A stretch of DNA of 64,000 nt, from assembly GCA_022266195.1 (NCBI GenBank), contig WHVY01000003.1, positions 6,572,001-6,636,000 of the forward strand, read 5' to 3'. Every line of letters begins with the position of its first letter. Position 1 is the first letter of the stretch. Below are positions 13,057-26,440 of the stretch, piece after piece. The position numbers were made by a program, and so were the translations under genes. Below the pieces are notes generated by a model. The model searched no databases and was not told the DNA's origin. It worked only from the letters and a program-made list of their open reading frames with translations. The stretch is from Tetranychus cinnabarinus (taxonomy: Eukaryota; Arthropoda; Arachnida; Trombidiformes; Tetranychidae).

Positions 13057-14049
13057 TATCTCACGGGCTGCCTTTAATATTCGTATTGCTTGGATCGGTT
13101 GTTGATTGCTGTTAAAACCTAACTAAAAATGAACAAAGAATAAGACGAAATCACCATGATTGATTAAGTGATCAATAGTGCATTGGATTTATAAATTGGA
13201 ATCATCTCTGAGGAAACTTAATCCTCGGAAAATTAATCGAGCTAAATATTTGCAAGTGATTGGAAATGGAAATTGAATTTGATATTTTTTTGACCAAACG
13301 ATAAAAGATATCCATGAAAGATTAACCCACAATCATCATTTTGTATTTTCCTGTTAATTCCACCTTTCTACATTTTCTTGCCTTCTTGAACAACCCTATC
13401 GATTCATGATCTCGCTACCATTTCCATTACTTGTCTAATAAGTTACTATGCAAGATAACACCGTGCTAGTCAATATTAAGTAATGATATTAATCAAAGTT
13501 GTGAAAAAAATTACCTCCTGAATTTCCTAGTCACCTTGTCCAATCTCTTATCTACTTACTTTGTTACAATAAAGATACAATTATTGATGATTGATTGTAT
13601 AACATGTTATTCATTAGAAATTATTGATTTTTTCATCAATTTCACATTTCAAACAAACACATTTCTGCTATAAAACAAAGGTCAACAAGCGTGATGATAT
13701 CAATTACTTGACTAACATGAATGAGCAATATTTCGAGAACTAAATGATGAACCAGAAAGTAAAATATTATTACTTAATCTATAACCACGAAAATCGTGGT
13801 CTGCTGATTAGATTTGATTAACTTCTCAATTGTTTACCTTCAAAAGTTCGAAGATAAATAGACTAATCGATCATATTTTACAGGTAAATCTGATTTTTCT
13901 TGGGAAGTTGATTATCCCGATAGATTATCTGTTTCATATTAATAATTAAAAAATCTTCATTTTTCTTCTTCTTGGATCGTCTTAGCAACTAAAATCAACT
14001 CAATCCTTTACCTTTATCACAACCATAAGGAACTTTACCTTTAGATGCA

Positions 14050-14100
14050 CCTTCATCATGATCATCGTCAATAAATTGAACTTATCCTGGAGCATAATTT
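14050..14100 (+). repeat. Dispersed ~55-bp direct repeat, copy 1
   Basis: This segment matches 20181-20235 from CCTTCATCAT through to TATCCTGGAGCATAATTT, with a small indel in the middle. Flanks are different, so it is a dispersed pair and not a tandem array. Confidence 0.6.
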
Positions 14101-17100
14101 TAAACAAACATTTTGGTGAACAAATGTTACCTTGTTTTTAATCAAATTTAAAAAATTGGCTCAAAAATTACCTTAAAATGATAAAATTAGCATAAAAGAA
14201 ATATTAACGCACAATTTAATATTGTTTGATTTTTATACATAATTTGATCATTTTGTCTTCAGACAAGACCTTTTTGTAAACAGAACGAATTGTACTTTTA
14301 TGATTGATTGGCGTACTAACATTAACTAATTCAAACTAAATAATATGCAAAGAGGTTCTTGGCTAAACAATATACATGTAATTACAATTAAATCATTTCT
14401 AATCTCTGATAGAACATGTAACTTCAGGAAAAAACGTTCGTCCTTCTGTTTGCATTGATTTCAAAATTAAACCAGCTTAACCATTAAATGAAACATTGAC
14501 AAAAAGACATTTTCAGGATTTCTGAATTGTAACTTATATTATAAAAAGTCGTTTTTCATGTCTAGATTAATCCGCATTGAATTCACATTCTTGAGCTTTA
14601 GTTCCTTCTAAATGCAGCTTTAGATATTTTAATTATTGTGATGAATAATTAATGGACAGATTGGTGCTCCTAATGCCAATTAATGATAAGATTCCAGTTT
14701 ACAAGGTTAGCAAATTTTGAAGGACAAGAAGATGGTTAAATCAGGAATCTATTTAAACATCCAATCCAAATGGTTGATCATTTTATAACAATGCTTTGTG
14801 ATTGTCCTTTAGATCCAAGTGTGTGAATTAAACTTTACAATTGTAATTATCTGAAACAAAAATGAAAGTAAAAACTGATTAGTGGTTAGAATCAGACTAA
14901 TTTTTGGATTAAAAGTGTCTCATCATCTTAAGGTGTCGAATGAGAATCAACTAAGCAAAGAAAAGTGTCTATCAAAAAGAAAAGGAATGATTATTAAGAA
15001 TGATATGGAATTATTCAACTACCTTGATGAAAATTCATGGTTTCTCATATTGTTTTACACATTGTAAATGCATAAAAAACAAACAACATAGATTTTGATG
15101 AAAATACATGTGAGTTACACTTAATTTATGTTCCTTTGTTTTTCCATCTTCTTGTGATTATCAAAAAATCTTGCTGAGATTCAAGGACTATCCAAATAAT
15201 TTATTTTCACGCATGGTAATGTTCAAGTCGATGGATATCTAAAACTGGCCACGATTTCCGCTTATTTGGCTTGAAATTGTTCTCGATATGATAAGATTGT
15301 ACAGAAAAGGGTTACAACAAAACAAAATTATTGTAATTGTACCTTTCATTGTACTGGTTCAATATTCAGAGCTAGTGAAAGCTAGTGAAAGGATTCATTA
15401 AATCTTTAGATAGAAGCTTTCAATTGACGAGATTGAAAGCCAATCAGATTTGGCGATTAAACAAACAACAGGCAATATCACTTGGTTAAAGTATCATTTC
15501 GATTGAACAATGTTATCCATAACCTCTCGCCGTTTCAACTGTCATATCTAACAATTTTAGGTGTAATAACACATTTAGATCAGTAAATTTATGATGTCCA
15601 TAACATTTCGTTTACGTTCTTGTTTCAATCACTTTCATCAGTGTTTAGTATATAATGACCATCTCAAGGCCAGAGTTCAAAGTAATGGAGTCAGTTTTTC
15701 ACAATTAAGGTGTTCAGAAGATCCTTTTTGTTAAATATTTATGCGATGATATCTGTAAGTAGAAAGAGAAAAGAAAAGTTGATTTATAGCCATTTCAATT
15801 GGTACGAACAAAATGTAACAAAATGATATGATAATTGTAGGGCAAGTTTTCAGGTAAGGCATATTTGATTAGTTAGGTTCATCTTATTCGATTGGTATGG
15901 CCGAAAGAGTAATAAACAGTAAAAACATCTTGGGTTTGGTCATTTGTGTCCCTTTTCATATTCAAGGATAATATCATTCTGAATGGTGGTAAAATCGTGA
16001 GAGGCTCATCATCCTCATTACCATCTCTTTAATTTTGATCAAACACATAATGTTATTGATTGTAATGCTATCTTCACGATTATAACGTGAACATAAACAC
16101 TGAAACAGACAACAGTACAACACCAACTGATCTTACTGTGGCAGGGGAAAAATAATGGATAAAGAGAGGTAGATTCAGCAAATCACAATGAAAACAAAGT
16201 GTTGGATGGTGAAAGTTACAGATGAAAAGAATCTTAATCTACATAAAGTTCACTCCTTTTGTTTGATTCTATATTATCATGATATTTACTTTGATTATCA
16301 TTAACTGGTCATTAGTATCAATCAAAAGTCTCATAATCTAGATGGCCGGAAAGTTCTTTTGTTCAAACGAACGTCTTCTCTTTTATCCATTATTGCTATT
16401 ATCATCACCATCGACATCATTAAAAGGTTTGATGAAAAGTTAACCACACAATGAAACTGGTAAACAATCTCGAAATATTGAGCGCTTTAGTCCTTTTACA
16501 ATTATGCAGGGTTAATGAGAACATTATCTGATTTACTGAAGGTGATGGTCAGCTAACTGTTTCCAAAGCTACCTGGATATGCATAAATTTTCCGAAGTTG
16601 ATCACTTTTTGTTTTATCGACAAATGAACATCTATTTATAAATTGAATCTTCTTTAGCCTTTACCTGTAAAACAATGGAGTTTAGATTTATATTAAAACG
16701 ACAGTCTTTCAAAAATATAATGAAAAAACAGGTTAAAATATGGCTACTCTTACTTTGATTTTTGATTTCGGAAAGACTGATGATTCGTGTGGAATATTGT
16801 AGCTTCAAAATAAACAAGAGTCGCTCGAATCGTAAGGACTTAAATGTCAAATTAATATGATTGAAAATATGAAATGATATTTAAGGACACTAGCCATAAA
16901 GATGGCCAAGCTAATCAACTAGATAATTAGCGCGGAGGTCTTTGTTGACATTTGCCTCCATCGATGTGGTTTCCTGTGGCTTCGTATTCGCGATCGCCTC
17001 TTTGATATGAATTTCAAGGTAATAATATTCATATGAAAAAAAGAAGAAGCGTCAGAGAAGGAAGAAAACTTTGAAAACCAGTCACGCTATTAAACCACCA

Positions 17101-20100
17101 AGCTGTTTTACCATCCCTTCGGGTACATAAAAATAGAAAAGTATAAGATTAGGAATTAAATTACATCACTCAAAAGATTTTTACCGCTGCTATCCTTACC
17201 GTCAAAAACATCCTCTTTGATTAGTAAATTAGTAATTCGAAGCCTGAAGCACTTTACCTCGGATAATCTGAGAAATGTTAATCAAAAATAAAAACAAAAA
17301 CGACCATACGACCGCATTGAGACACACGAATGGAAAGCAAAAAAAGAGCCAAAGAGATTTGATGAGTGCATTGGAAACAAAAAGAAAAGATGAAAAATAA
17401 CACACAAACTTGAACACATTAAATTCAGGAAATGGCGATTAAATTAATCACAGTGGGCAATCAGACAGCATATATATCGGGTTATCAGAAAAGAAATTAA
17501 TTAATTAACAGGAATATTTTACCTTTTACTTGCTTAACTCGTTCAAGGCCAGTAAGACATCAATTGTAAAATGATATTACCGTTAAAGTGGTATTTGAAA
17601 AGCATAAGTTGATATTCAATATCATTGAGTTGAATGTTAATACATATTAGCCAAATATACACTTGAAAGGTACCAGAAAGCACTTGAAACAAATAAATCA
17701 ACAAAAACGCATAAATATGTTGCAAGGGATGAAATAAAAGTGGTTAAAAAAGAGACAAAAAAATAAAAATGGAGTCCATCGTCTGACAAGTTGAATCATA
17801 ATGTCAAGTAGGAAGAAGAGGTTCATGTTTAACATTTGTTACTTAACCCAACATTTTTATTGGGTACGATTGTTAACATATTTGTGTTGATCGGTTAAAT
17901 CTTGATTTCAATTGTTGTTGACAGGCCGATAAATACAGAATAGGTTAGGCGTTGACGATAAAATCATCTAGTTCAAATTATTCATGACTTGGTTAAGGAA
18001 ATAAATTAACAAATGGTGGAAAAGAGTTGAACTAAGGAAACAAAGGAGTCATCAGGAGAAATTAAAAAGTGTCTTGAAAGAAATAACAAAAGCTATTTTC
18101 TTTACAATCAATGAGGATTGCAATCCAAATGGTAAGTTGTTTTGTTTGTCAACCACTTTTACTTTAAAAAAACATATTATCAAATGATTGGGTCAACGGT
18201 AAGAGTGAATGATCATTTTGACTTATCCAGTAAACCACTTTTACTTTTTAACCTTTTTGTCTATTTCAATTGTTTACAGATTTCAACTCGTAACCCTGCT
18301 TTTCACCATCAAGTGACCATTAACTTGTCAACAGCAAAAGTCAAACAAATAGTATAAATTTCAATGTTATGACGAGCAGAAATCAATCAATTTTCATGTC
18401 AAGAGACGTGTGGACTAAACAAGCTGATGACAAAATCTGGTACCAAATCAGTATTAACAGGACAGGATTTTGAAAACAACATCACCATGTTTGTTACTTG
18501 GATATCAACACTCAGTACATGCAATCCAATATATCAATTGCTGTTGGCCGTCAATAATAGCAATCAACCATTAACTTGAATTTGATCATTCCCAACCAAA
18601 TTGGAAACAATGTTTATCCAATGGAAATACCGGGTATTATACGATCAACAAAACATGAATATTTCAACGTGAGAGACAAAGTAATGCTTCATCGCAGCCA
18701 TTTATGTTTTACAACCAGTTTACCCATTGAAAACAATCATTTCATGCAAATTAAGGCAATTCAATGCTTCTTTAATGGTGGTTATTAAACAAATCCTGAA
18801 TTGTGGACCCACCGATAAGATTTATTGTTTAATTGAAAACATCTAATTCTGGGAATTCATTACACTATTGTAAACGCTTGTTGTATTGTAAACGGATCAT
18901 CATCGTAACACTAAGACAATACAGCAAACCTTGACTTTTGAATAATAATATTTAAAAATGCATTGTTGACCAATTAATTAGTAATTAAGAGGACCATTAA
19001 GCTTCTCCCTTTTGACTAAAGCATAATGGTAATGCACAACCAGAGTCGTTGAGTTATAATGAGAATCAGATAGTAAGTTCAATATTGGCCATTAAACACA
19101 AATGCGTAAAAATTAAAACAAAAATGTAAGTTAATTATTTTTCAGTGGCAGTTAGAATTGCCTTAAGGTTTGAAAACATTGATTAACATTTTAATTTGCC
19201 AATCAAGTTCGATAATTATCCAAATTCGTGAGATCCATTAATGGAATCAAAATTGATTCACGTTCAATCCCATTTACAGATGACAGTCTTTCAATGAATA
19301 TATTAATACAATTGGGAGGTTAATTCAAACATTTTATTGCAACAAATTGTAGTTATCATATAAATTGAATAAATAATCAGTTAATGATTAACCTTTACCT
19401 TAAGATCGGTAAAAAGGGCTCAAAATTAAAGTCTTCTCAGGTCAACCCAAGTGTCACTTAAGAGACCAAACAAGCGACTAAATCAAATATTTGACAGAAA
19501 TTTGATTTGATATTTGAATGTTAGACAATTAGGAATTTAGGAAAACAGAAATTAAGATTATATTTAATTGTGATAGATGGTGATACAAGAAAAAGGTGAA
19601 ATTATGATTGATCAAAGTCAACCTGATTGTTGACTGTATCATCTAAAGTCCTTGGTTAATACAGCATTTTGTTTTTGTTTTACCTTCTTGACCAACAGTT
19701 GATAACATGTTTTATCACATGATTTACATCTACATTGTTTCATTATAATAGTAACATAGATATGTTATAACGATTCTCATTACAATTAATAATCTTCATG
19801 ATAACAATCATGTTTAGTGTAGAAACACTCTACCACACATGCAAAAAGGCAAACATCTCAAGAAAGCAACAATTATTTAGTCATCTACACACACTGAAGG
19901 AAATCCCAACAATTTAAGTGGACAATTCACAATTAGTGTCTTCACAATCAATTTACAATCCATTAATCAAATGGAAATTAAGTCAAATTTGATTATCTTA
20001 ATCAAGACAAACCAATAAAGTAGGCAAAATGAAATTAGGGTTAACTTTTCATTTCAATCCTTTATAACCAAAAATTTTGCTTTGTCCAGCTGATAGTCAT

Positions 20101-20180
20101 TTTCAATGTTAACAATCATTTTACAGGTAAAATAATTTTCATTATCAATTAACCATAGTGAACCATATCAATTAGATTTA

Positions 20181-20235
20181 CCTTCATCATAATCAACATC
20201 AATAAATGAACATTTCTTATCCTGGAGCATAATTT
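20181..20235 (+). repeat. Dispersed ~55-bp direct repeat, copy 2
   Basis: This is the partner of 14050-14100. It ends in the same TATCCTGGAGCATAATTT block and lies about 700 bases upstream of the cuticle gene. Confidence 0.6.
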
Positions 20236-20771
20236 ATCTGACTTATGAAGTGTATATGAAAAATCATAAACAAACAACAACAAAAAAAGTGAATTTCAAT
20301 TCAATTTCAAAACTAGATAATTAATGGTTCGTAAGTTTCACGATATAATGAACAACAAGAAGTCGATTATGAGGATGATGATGATGATGATCATCTCCAT
20401 CATCATAATCATGTTGATGAGTATAAACAAGAGTACATTAATTTAAAATTATTGTTACCTTGAAGAAAGTGAAAGGATAATGTTGATGAAAAAACTCGTA
20501 CAAGAAGGTGGATGAGGAGGCGGTTGTGGTTACTGTTAACTGTATGATCATCTTCACTGGTCTCCTCCTTACCCTTGAAGATTGTACCAGTCAAGTCCAT
20601 CCTTTCCGTCTTTGATCTTCTGGTTCGCTTCTCGTACTGAACCCCTTTCTACATGAAAGTGAGGTGAAGATGATTTTACATGATGATTAGGATGATGGTT
20701 GAAGATGAGGGAGAAAGAGTGAGATGAAAAGTCTTTGTCGTTCTGGCTATCGTTTTTGGTCAAATCTAAAA

Positions 20772-20779
20772 TATATAAG
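20772..20779 (+). promoter_or_regulatory. TATA box of the cuticle protein gene
   Basis: TATATAAG lies about 30-35 bases before an arthropod-type initiator (ATCAGTT, A at 20807). That places a start site about 145 bases ahead of the cuticle ATG. This is a motif call only. Confidence 0.45.
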
Positions 20780-20950
20780 TTGAGATGAAATGGTCAAATT
20801 GAAATCAGTTTTCACTTTTACTCCAAACCAAGTCAGTGATCGGTCATCAGTGATCTGTTTCAATACACACTCGGACTAATTTTTTATTGTTTCCCATCTC
20901 ACCAGTGATTTAATTGTATTCCTAGATAGTCAACTGAATTTATTGTAAAC

Positions 20951-21815
20951 ATGTTGTCTCTTCAATCTACTATCGTCATTACAGTTACTCTTCTTGCCCT
21001 TTCCCAATCTGTTGTTGGACAGCAAGTATATGCACGAACTCGAGCTCGAAGTCAATATCGACCAGGAAACGTTGCTTATGCAGCTGCTGCTGCACCTACC
21101 TTGAGCTATGCCAATGCTCCAGCACCCAGACGATATGCTGCTGCTACTCCAGTCCGATATGCTCAACCTGTTGCCTCAAACACTGGTGCTTATGTAGCTG
21201 GACCTGAGGAAAATTATGTAAGTATTTACCATTAATTAAATACAATCTTGGGAAATGATTAAAATGACAATTATAAACAAAAAAACAAATTTATAATCAA
21301 TCTTTCTTTAAATCAAATTGAGCGCTTTTATTTTTTAAGCGCTTCTGATTTGTTTACTGGCTAAGGCGCCTTTTGGATAATTTATTGGCAATAACAAATC
21401 CATATTGGTTCCTAACAGTATTTAATCAGTGTTTTAGTTATGATTGTCATTTTTAACCTTTTCAAGTTCTATTGTTCTGATAATTTTCTGTTTCTCCTGG
21501 TTAAAGGCACCTCAACCACACAACTTCAACTACGATGTCACTGATGAATATGGAAATCAACGTTACCACCAAGAAACTGGTGATGGAAGTGGCCGAGTAA
21601 CTGGATCTTATGGTTACCGAGATGCTTATGGTGTCTACAGATTTGTCGACTATGTTGCCGATGAAAATGGTTTCAGAGCCACAATCCGATCCAACGAACC
21701 TGGATTAGACAACCCTGCTCCTGCCGGTGTCCAATATGCTCTTGAACCACCCCCAGCAAATGTATACCTTGGAGCTCAAAAGGAAGCAACAGCCACCCGC
21801 AACTATCAATCTTAA
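20951..21815 (+). CDS. RR-type (chitin_bind_4) cuticle protein
   Basis: This is a secreted structural protein of the exoskeleton whose Rebers-Riddiford domain binds chitin. Exons 20951-21217 and 21507-21815 join in phase 0 for 191 residues. Residues 1 to about 23 form a signal peptide ending near SQSVVGQ. An Ala/Tyr/Pro-rich region follows (YAAAAAP, PAPRRYAAATP). The RR domain in exon 2 runs from FNYDVTDEYGNQRYHQETGD through GSYGYRDAYGVYRFVDYVADE to GFRATIRSNEPG. The tail ends with ANVYLGAQKEATATRNYQS. Splitting after a signal-peptide exon is common in arthropod cuticle genes. A similar C-terminal tail reappears on the minus strand at 35163-35240. Confidence 0.93.
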
Positions 21816-24071
21816 ATTCAATATTTAACTTGATTGTCAATTGATGCCATTACAATAAGCTTTTATTTTTTGCCAGATGAAATGATTGAATAAAATTACA
21901 AAAAAAAGAAATAAATTAACAAAAATTCAAATGGATAGACGAAAGAAACATTCTGAGATGAGAAAAGTGAAAATAGTGTCACCAAATTATCGATATTTTG
22001 ATAATCCAAACTCTGTTGGATAATCAATTTGTACTATTAACTTTCCTACGAGCAAGTGATATTGTAACAAATTATGTTTTATAATTGTACCATTGTTAAT
22101 TTTTTATATGTGACACAAAGGATTACAATAAAAAATCTTTGAATGACAAATTGCTCCAATCATTTGTTCAAACAATTGTGGCTAGTTATTAGATGGATTT
22201 TCTTGTATCTTAAGTTATATTTAATAATGATTACCCTTCCATGTTGGATTGAGATAACCTTATTGTGTGAATCTATGAACAAAAGGATAGCTAATTGCTA
22301 ATTGCTACACGTTGCCTAAATGGGAATATCAGTTGGACTATTATTTACCACTTTGAAAACTTGTTATCCAGGCTTTTAACAATCTATCTGATTAGATCAA
22401 AATTTCCGTGGGAATTTGGTAAAAACCAGTTGACTGGTCATTTTGGCAGAAGGAGATAATTTAATAATGATGACGATTTTGAAAGCACAATAGACTTAAT
22501 TGCACTTTCAGGTACCTCAATGTCAATGAAAGCATTTATCAACACAGAGGTTAACAGAAGATGAAAAAGGATAAAAATTTAACTCGCAACCAGTTTCATA
22601 TTCACGCTTAGTCTTAAGTAAAATCTTGATTACAATTTATAACATCAAAATATCTGTTGATTAACAAGTTGGTAACCTTTAATTGTTCAGGATAACAAAT
22701 ATTCAGCTTCAACAATAAAACAATGTCTATTCATTAGGATAGCTCAACAAGCTGGCGCTATCGTTCATGACTTGCTACAAGACTTGATTGTCTGAGAAAT
22801 ATTGATAAAATTAATTCGACAAGCAACTAAATTTAGAGGTTTCTCAAATATTTATAGAGTTTAGAGTTACAATTAAGCAGATCTGGTCAACTGTTGTATC
22901 GTCTGTATTGTGATCAGTTGATCATTGCTGACCTGACCAGTTGATATCATTTGGGTAGTTAAACGGTCAAGTTAATCATTCCAAGTTGATCTAAATTACT
23001 TGAAAAGATATTATAATATATCAATTGTCTTTGCTTTTCAGAGGTTACAATAAGAGTACAGAAAGGAAACTGGAATCACTAAAAAACAAGAAACTAAAGC
23101 ATTTTACGTGTTTTTTTCAGGTCAATTTGAACGTTTTATCAAAAAATTTAAATCATCATAACCATCATAAGCATAAACCTTTTAGTTAAATTATAATCAT
23201 TGACATTAGTAACATTAAAACCAATTATATTGTGCTCGCAATTTGGTGAAAGGAAGAACGAGAAAATGCATTTAAAAGATGGTCAACTTACAAATTAGAT
23301 ATAATATTTAATTATCCGTCTACTGACCCTAAGTGTTAATCATTTTGACGATTAAAATTTAAATGAGCTTCCGTTACTAATTATTTTAATTTATAATATT
23401 AATCTGATTGTTTCTTCTTGTCCAATGGTCATGGAAGACGATTGTATAAACGATCTTAAGATGATGGACATTGAAATTTGATTTCACTTGTGCCAACGAT
23501 TTGATTAATTTTATAGTTATAATGACAATGGATCAACAAAAACACATTCAGTTGAATCTTCGAACGGTTTAATTTGCTTTCATTCTGACAATTCATTTTC
23601 ATTAACATTCAATCCTTTACAACTAATTAATTTTTTAGAGTAACGTCTAGAAACTGCTTCAACAAACGTATCATTACTTTACAGTGTCAAAATATACCCT
23701 GAAAGCGAATCTAATCTCACAAAACTTTAAGAAATCTACCGAACCCGACTAGAGTTGCTTTATCAACTTCCAAGAAAGTTAATAAAGCCGATAATTTTTC
23801 AATTTCAAATAAACTATTTTGGTTATCTGCATCACACAGACTTTCATGTTCATGTAAGAAACCCTTTAACAGCTATTCTGGAAAGAATCTGCCCTTTCCT
23901 AGTTAGTTCAGTCGATTTTTTATGAAACCATCAATTTGTTACTGTTAGAAAAAACATTTATACACGAATTGACAAAAACGGGTGAAAACCAGTTCATGCC
24001 AAAATTTAGACTCTATTGGTTTGTAGGGCCATGAAAACTGAACCATTTGTGTGGTTTGTAGATTTCTTTGA
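21816..24071. other. Intergenic DNA downstream of the cuticle gene
   Basis: Contains the cuticle 3' UTR (AATAAA-like signals at about 21890 and 22128). No further exon, RNA gene or repeat with a clear boundary was recognised. Confidence 0.5.
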
Positions 24072-26440
24072 GCCACAGTTTTCGAGAAAATAGCATTCAA
24101 AGTAGAAACTTTGATCGCTTTTCGTGTCTTTATGGAACCAGATTTAGCCATGAAACTTCATTTAACTGATGTATCTTTGAGTAAACAACCAGAAAATGGT
24201 CTTATTTTGATTAAATATTATTTTGTGTTTCTGTAAAACAGATCATTCGAAACAGATTCGATTTTGAGTTAAACCGACCCCATTCTGTGACTATAAGACT
24301 TAGGGATCTGAAACTTATTATTTGTCCATAAAAATTGTTTGCTCACACCATGAATCAAATGATTTTTTCAATTTTGCAACACATCTCTCGATTTTGGCCA
24401 TTAGACGTGAAACTTTGACCCTCGATATTTCGATAATGGTGGTAATTACAGTCATCATTCTTTCAACAACTTAATTCTGCGCTAATTAATATTCCAATTC
24501 ATTTTAATAACTCTCCATCAGTGCATCGGGATCACGATATTTGGCTTGTAAATGTATTTGCAGCAACTTATTAAACAAAACAAGCTCATATTAACCCATT
24601 TCTTGGTAAATAAACCACTTTTCTGGTTAAACATACAAATGTGATGCACAGAGTCTCGGCAAAGACGCTAGCATTTGATTAAAGGGTTTAGACTTGGTAA
24701 GTTTATAGAGACATAAAAACTGTGTCCATTGGTACTATTAAAAAATTCATCCAATGGACCATTTTTGAAAAAATCGAGTTCGAAGTTGAAACTTTGATCG
24801 TCTTTTGTTCAGCTATGGACGCAGATTTTTTCATGAAACTTTTTTTAACCTGAGTAACTTTTGATGCTCAACCAGAAAATTGTCTTATCTTGAGGAATGA
24901 AATCTTCTGTATTCTGTAAAACAGATAAGTTCGATTTTGAGTTGAACCGAGCGCATTCTGTGACCATAGGACTTAGAGATCTGAAACTTATCATTTCTCC
25001 ATAAAAATTGTTTCCACACACCATGAAACAAATAATTTTTTCAATTTCGCAACAGATTTCTCGAATTTTGCCATTGGACTAAAAACTTTAAACATCAATT
25101 ATTCGAGAAAGGTATCGAACACAATCCCCATTCCCGAACAAATCACTAGGTTTCAATATGGGCTACAACGTGGTATAACTTAATACCGAATGAAATCTGC
25201 GCTGATTCATTTATAATGATTTGTGTTAACGTTTTATTCAACTTTATAAATCAGATTTCGCATCTGACACATTAATTATAAAATGCTATTATTTTTGTTG
25301 TAGCTTCTTGAATGCTTTCAAATTTCCAAATATTATAGCCCATCATGCGATTCAATGTTTGATCAAAGAATGATGACTGTAATTACCACCATTATCGAAA
25401 TATCGAGGGTAAAAGTTTCACGTCCAATGGCCAAAATCGAGAGATCTGTTACAAAATTGAAAAAATTATTCGATACATGGTGTGTGGAAACAATTTTTGA
25501 TGGAGAAAAAATAAGTTTCAGATCCCTAAGTCTTATAGTCACAGAATGGGGTCGGTTTAACTCAAAATCGAATCTGTTTCGAATGATCTGTTTTACAGAA
25601 ACACAAAATAATATTTAATCAAAATAAGACCATTTTCTGGTTGTTTACTCAAAGATACATCAGTTAAATGAAGTTTCATGGCTAAATCTGGTTTCATAAA
25701 GACACAAAAAGCGATCCAAGTTTCTACTTCGAATGCGATTTTCTCGAAAACTTTTCATCGGTCGAATTACATAACAGCACCAATGAACTCAGTTTGCATG
25801 TCCCTACAAAACCACCAATTCTCAACTTTTTACTCAAATAGTCGAGCCATTGGCAGCATTTTTTGCATTACAATTGCAAGCTTAGCCAGAAATTGCTTTA
25901 TTTTCCAAGATATGTGTTAAGATGAGTTTAGTTTGCTCAATAAGTTGCTTCTCGTACATTTACAGTCCAAAAACCATAACCAAAATGCCCTAATGGAAAG
26001 TATTTGTACTGAATCAAGTCTTTTATTAGTGAAGGATGTAATTGTGCTTAGAATGATGACTGTAGGTTCCACTATTCTCGAAATATCGAGGGTCAAACTT
26101 TCACGTCCAATAGCTAAAATCGCGATATCTGTTGCAAAATTGAAAAAATCATTTGCTTCATGGCGTGGGTTAACAATTTGTATGGAGAAATAGTAAGTTT
26201 CAGATCTCTAAGTCTTATGGTCACAGAATGCGGTCGGTTTAACTCAAAATCGAACTTATCTGTTTTACAGAAGACAGAAAATTTCATTCCTCAAGATAAG
26301 ACCATTTTCTGGTTAATCACCTAAATTTACTTCAGTAAAATGAGTTTCATGGCTAAATCTGGTTCCATAAATGTACAAAAAGCGATCGAAGTTTCAAATT
26401 TGAATGCGATTTTCTCGAAAACTTTTCATCAAAGATATTT
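24072..26440. repeat. Cluster of inverted and direct repeats, family A
   Basis: At least four related units occupy this stretch. Segment 24072-24464 matches 25364-25757 in reverse complement with only scattered differences. A second pair (about 24880-25110 against 26060-26310) is also inverted and shares a diagnostic stretch around CTTATCTTGAGGAATGAAAT. The block 24530-24840 is directly repeated at 54660-54970, so the cluster belongs to the same family as the intronic palindrome there. The short frames it opens (MAKSG..., GRFNSKSN) differ mainly at amino-acid-changing sites between copies, which argues against coding. No transposase, terminal signature or target duplication was found. Confidence 0.75.

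Larger units (their letters stand above)
13057..20950. other. Nearly 8 kb without a recognisable gene
   Basis: All frames here are short and carry no family signal on either strand. The sequence is AT-rich, and a pair of similar ~55-bp segments lies at 14050-14100 and 20181-20235. The last few hundred bases should hold the promoter of the cuticle gene. Regulatory DNA or long non-coding transcripts are possible, but nothing visible proves them. Confidence 0.5.

Noticed and set aside
18142..18788. Open frames of about 70 codons in the gene-free interval
   Set aside because: No domain, signal peptide or splice partners; lengths are within chance expectation for this composition.
25355..26193. 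Open frames with recurring MAKSG and GRFNSKSN motifs in the repeat cluster
   Set aside because: The same motifs arise wherever the repeat unit occurs, and differences between copies mostly change amino acids, so the similarity reflects the DNA repeat and not a protein.
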